Of a stretch of DNA of 5,498 nucleotides, positions 4,710 through 5,498 are shown piece after piece. The translations under genes were made by a program, and so were the position numbers. Where the stretch lies: contig CALFYH010000037.1 in assembly GCA_937952155.1 (NCBI GenBank), positions 1 through 5,498 on the forward strand, written 5' to 3'. Source of the DNA: an uncultured Saprospiraceae bacterium. GTDB taxonomy: Bacteria; Bacteroidota; Bacteroidia; Chitinophagales; Saprospiraceae. Positions within the stretch are counted from its first letter, which is position 1. Each line of letters opens with the position of its first letter. Below the pieces are notes generated by a model, which made no database searches, was not told the origin of the DNA, and was given only the letters and a program-made list of their open reading frames with translations.

Positions 4710-5498
4710 CACAGGTGCTTATTCATCAGCTAGCAATCCTACTAATTATCTATATCTCATTAGCGCTAAGCGAAATACCAATTACCTAGAGGGCGTCACA
4801 ACCTTAGATCTTATACATATTCAAAGACATATTTTAGGAATTACACCATTCACTAATGTATTTAATGTCATAGCTTCAGATATTACTAATGATACCAAGG
4901 TGAGAGCATCTGACCTAAATAGTCTTCGTAAGTTGATATTGGGTGTTACTATTAAATTTGAAAATGAATCTTGGAGATTTATTGATAAAAAGGATACTAC
5001 ACTCAATATAAATGATCCATTCCCATACGCTGAAATCGTAAGAATCGAGAATTTTCAGAATTCAGTATCAGATGCTGACTTCATTGGTATAAAAATAGGA
5101 GATGTAAACGGTACAACGGACAAAGAGTTGCTCAATCATGAGATCGAATCTAGAATTGCACCAGTCAAATTGATGATGGTGATTGATGATAACAATTCGA
5201 ATGGTGAAACAACTCAATTAAAAATACTAGCACCTCAGGATGGGAAATATTTTGGAGTACAAATGGCATTGCGTCATGGCGATACACCGCTAGATGTAGT
5301 AGGTCATAAGTTGGATGTCAAATCAGAAAACCAATACGATAAGCTACCTGTGTGGAGACTTTCTTATGATATATCAGAAGGCATCCAGTTAGCTAAAGGC
5401 GAGGTTTTATTTACGATTAATATACCAAGAAATGAAGTTTCTAATGTGCAGCTAGATGACAGCATCCGCCCAGAATTTTATATAGATAATAATGGAAT
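4615..5498 (+). CDS. Dockerin-like/cohesin-like secreted surface protein, 5'-truncated and running off the right edge
   Basis: A frame free of stops runs from 4609 to the window end. The first ATG is at 4615 but lies inside the CDGSH gene in another frame and gives no signal peptide. Residues encoded up to about 4698 look like a shadow of CDGSH. Recognisable sequence starts around VTDSTGAYSSASNPTNY (from 4699), resembling the end of a Gly/Tyr-type beta-sandwich repeat. Then come dockerin-type-I-like segments: GVTTLDLIHIQRHILG (60-75), SDITNDTKVRASDLNSLRKL (88-107) with a Ca2+ loop of D89, T91, D93 and D100, SWRFID, and KIGDVNGTT (ending near residue 168). From about 5161 a cohesin-like beta-rich stretch follows (FGVQMALRHGD ... 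WRLSYDISEGIQLAKGEVLFTI). This order is common in large Saprospiraceae extracellular proteins that often end in a type IX secretion sorting domain, which would lie beyond the window. The missing export signal means this copy is either a gene remnant or a misjoined piece. Precise role unknown. Confidence 0.7.
   Translation, partial: MVREMNIICKVERLLVFADVAFRKTSHFVTDSTGAYSSASNPTNYLYLISAKRNTNYLEGVTTLDLIHIQRHILGITPFTNVFNVIASDITNDTKVRASDLNSLRKLILGVTIKFENESWRFIDKKDTTLNINDPFPYAEIVRIENFQNSVSDADFIGIKIGDVNGTTDKELLNHEIESRIAPVKLMMVIDDNNSNGETTQLKILAPQDGKYFGVQMALRHGDTPLDVVGHKLDVKSENQYDKLPVWRLSYDISEGIQLAKGEVLFTINIPRNEVSNVQLDDSIRPEFYIDNNG
4698..4716. other. Apparent gene-fusion junction between CDGSH and dockerin-protein sequences
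   Basis: TGTGACGGATAGCACAGGT reads Cys-Asp-Gly-stop-His-Arg in the CDGSH frame and Val-Thr-Asp-Ser-Thr-Gly in the dockerin frame (starting at 4699). Both readings match their own families, so the same bases serve as the end of one homology and the start of the other. That is the signature of joining at a short shared sequence, through deletion, illegitimate recombination or misassembly. The exact breakpoint cannot be placed more finely than about 4698-4725. Confidence 0.55.

Noticed and set aside
1..5498. CRISPR arrays, insertion sequences, tRNA or rRNA genes
   Set aside because: No regularly spaced direct repeats, transposase motifs, terminal inverted repeats with target duplications, or tRNA/rRNA signature sequences were seen.

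Overview
The window looks like chromosomal DNA from a Bacteroidota bacterium, most plausibly of the Saprospiraceae type. Four things point there: moderately AT-rich DNA, genes without Shine-Dalgarno sequences, a TAnnTTTG-type -7 promoter element in front of a TonB-dependent receptor gene, and a secreted-type protein with the dockerin-like wording (GVTTLDLIHIQRHILG ... SDLNSLRKLILG ... KIGDVNG) that is common in large Saprospiraceae surface proteins. The family placement is inference.

Layout. Positions 1-1989 hold a tight two-gene operon on the minus strand: rtcB (RNA ligase, 464 aa) followed after 4 bases by prfH (GGQ peptide-release factor homologue, cut by the window start only a few residues before its expected end). 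This is the known RtcB2-PrfH ribosome rescue and RNA repair pair: PrfH acts on ribosomes with a cleaved 16S decoding centre, and RtcB reseals the RNA. Positions 1990-2592 are a roughly 600-base divergent intergenic region. On the minus strand it carries a possible 24-residue ORF followed by a good rho-independent terminator, plus two inverted repeats between that terminator and rtcB. On the plus strand it carries a promoter element for the next gene. Positions 2593-4452 encode a complete compact TonB-dependent outer-membrane receptor (619 aa) with signal peptide, TonB box, plug and barrel, and no N-terminal carboxypeptidase-like domain.

After an 89-base gap containing a hairpin, a mini-CDGSH iron-sulfur protein gene starts at 4542. 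It stops at a TAG lying exactly where the Ser/Thr of the C-D-G-[ST]-H motif should be, so the product lacks its histidine cluster ligand. From the same spot, in another frame, a dockerin/cohesin-like secreted-protein ORF runs off the right edge with no signal peptide or credible start. The simplest reading is that the 3' end of the CDGSH gene and the interior of a large surface-protein gene have been joined at a short microhomology (about 4698-4716). This is either a real deletion/recombination scar or an assembly chimera.

The most interesting items are the CDGSH/dockerin junction, the prfH-rtcB repair operon with its N-terminally extended RtcB, and the sORF-plus-terminator unit in the intergenic region.
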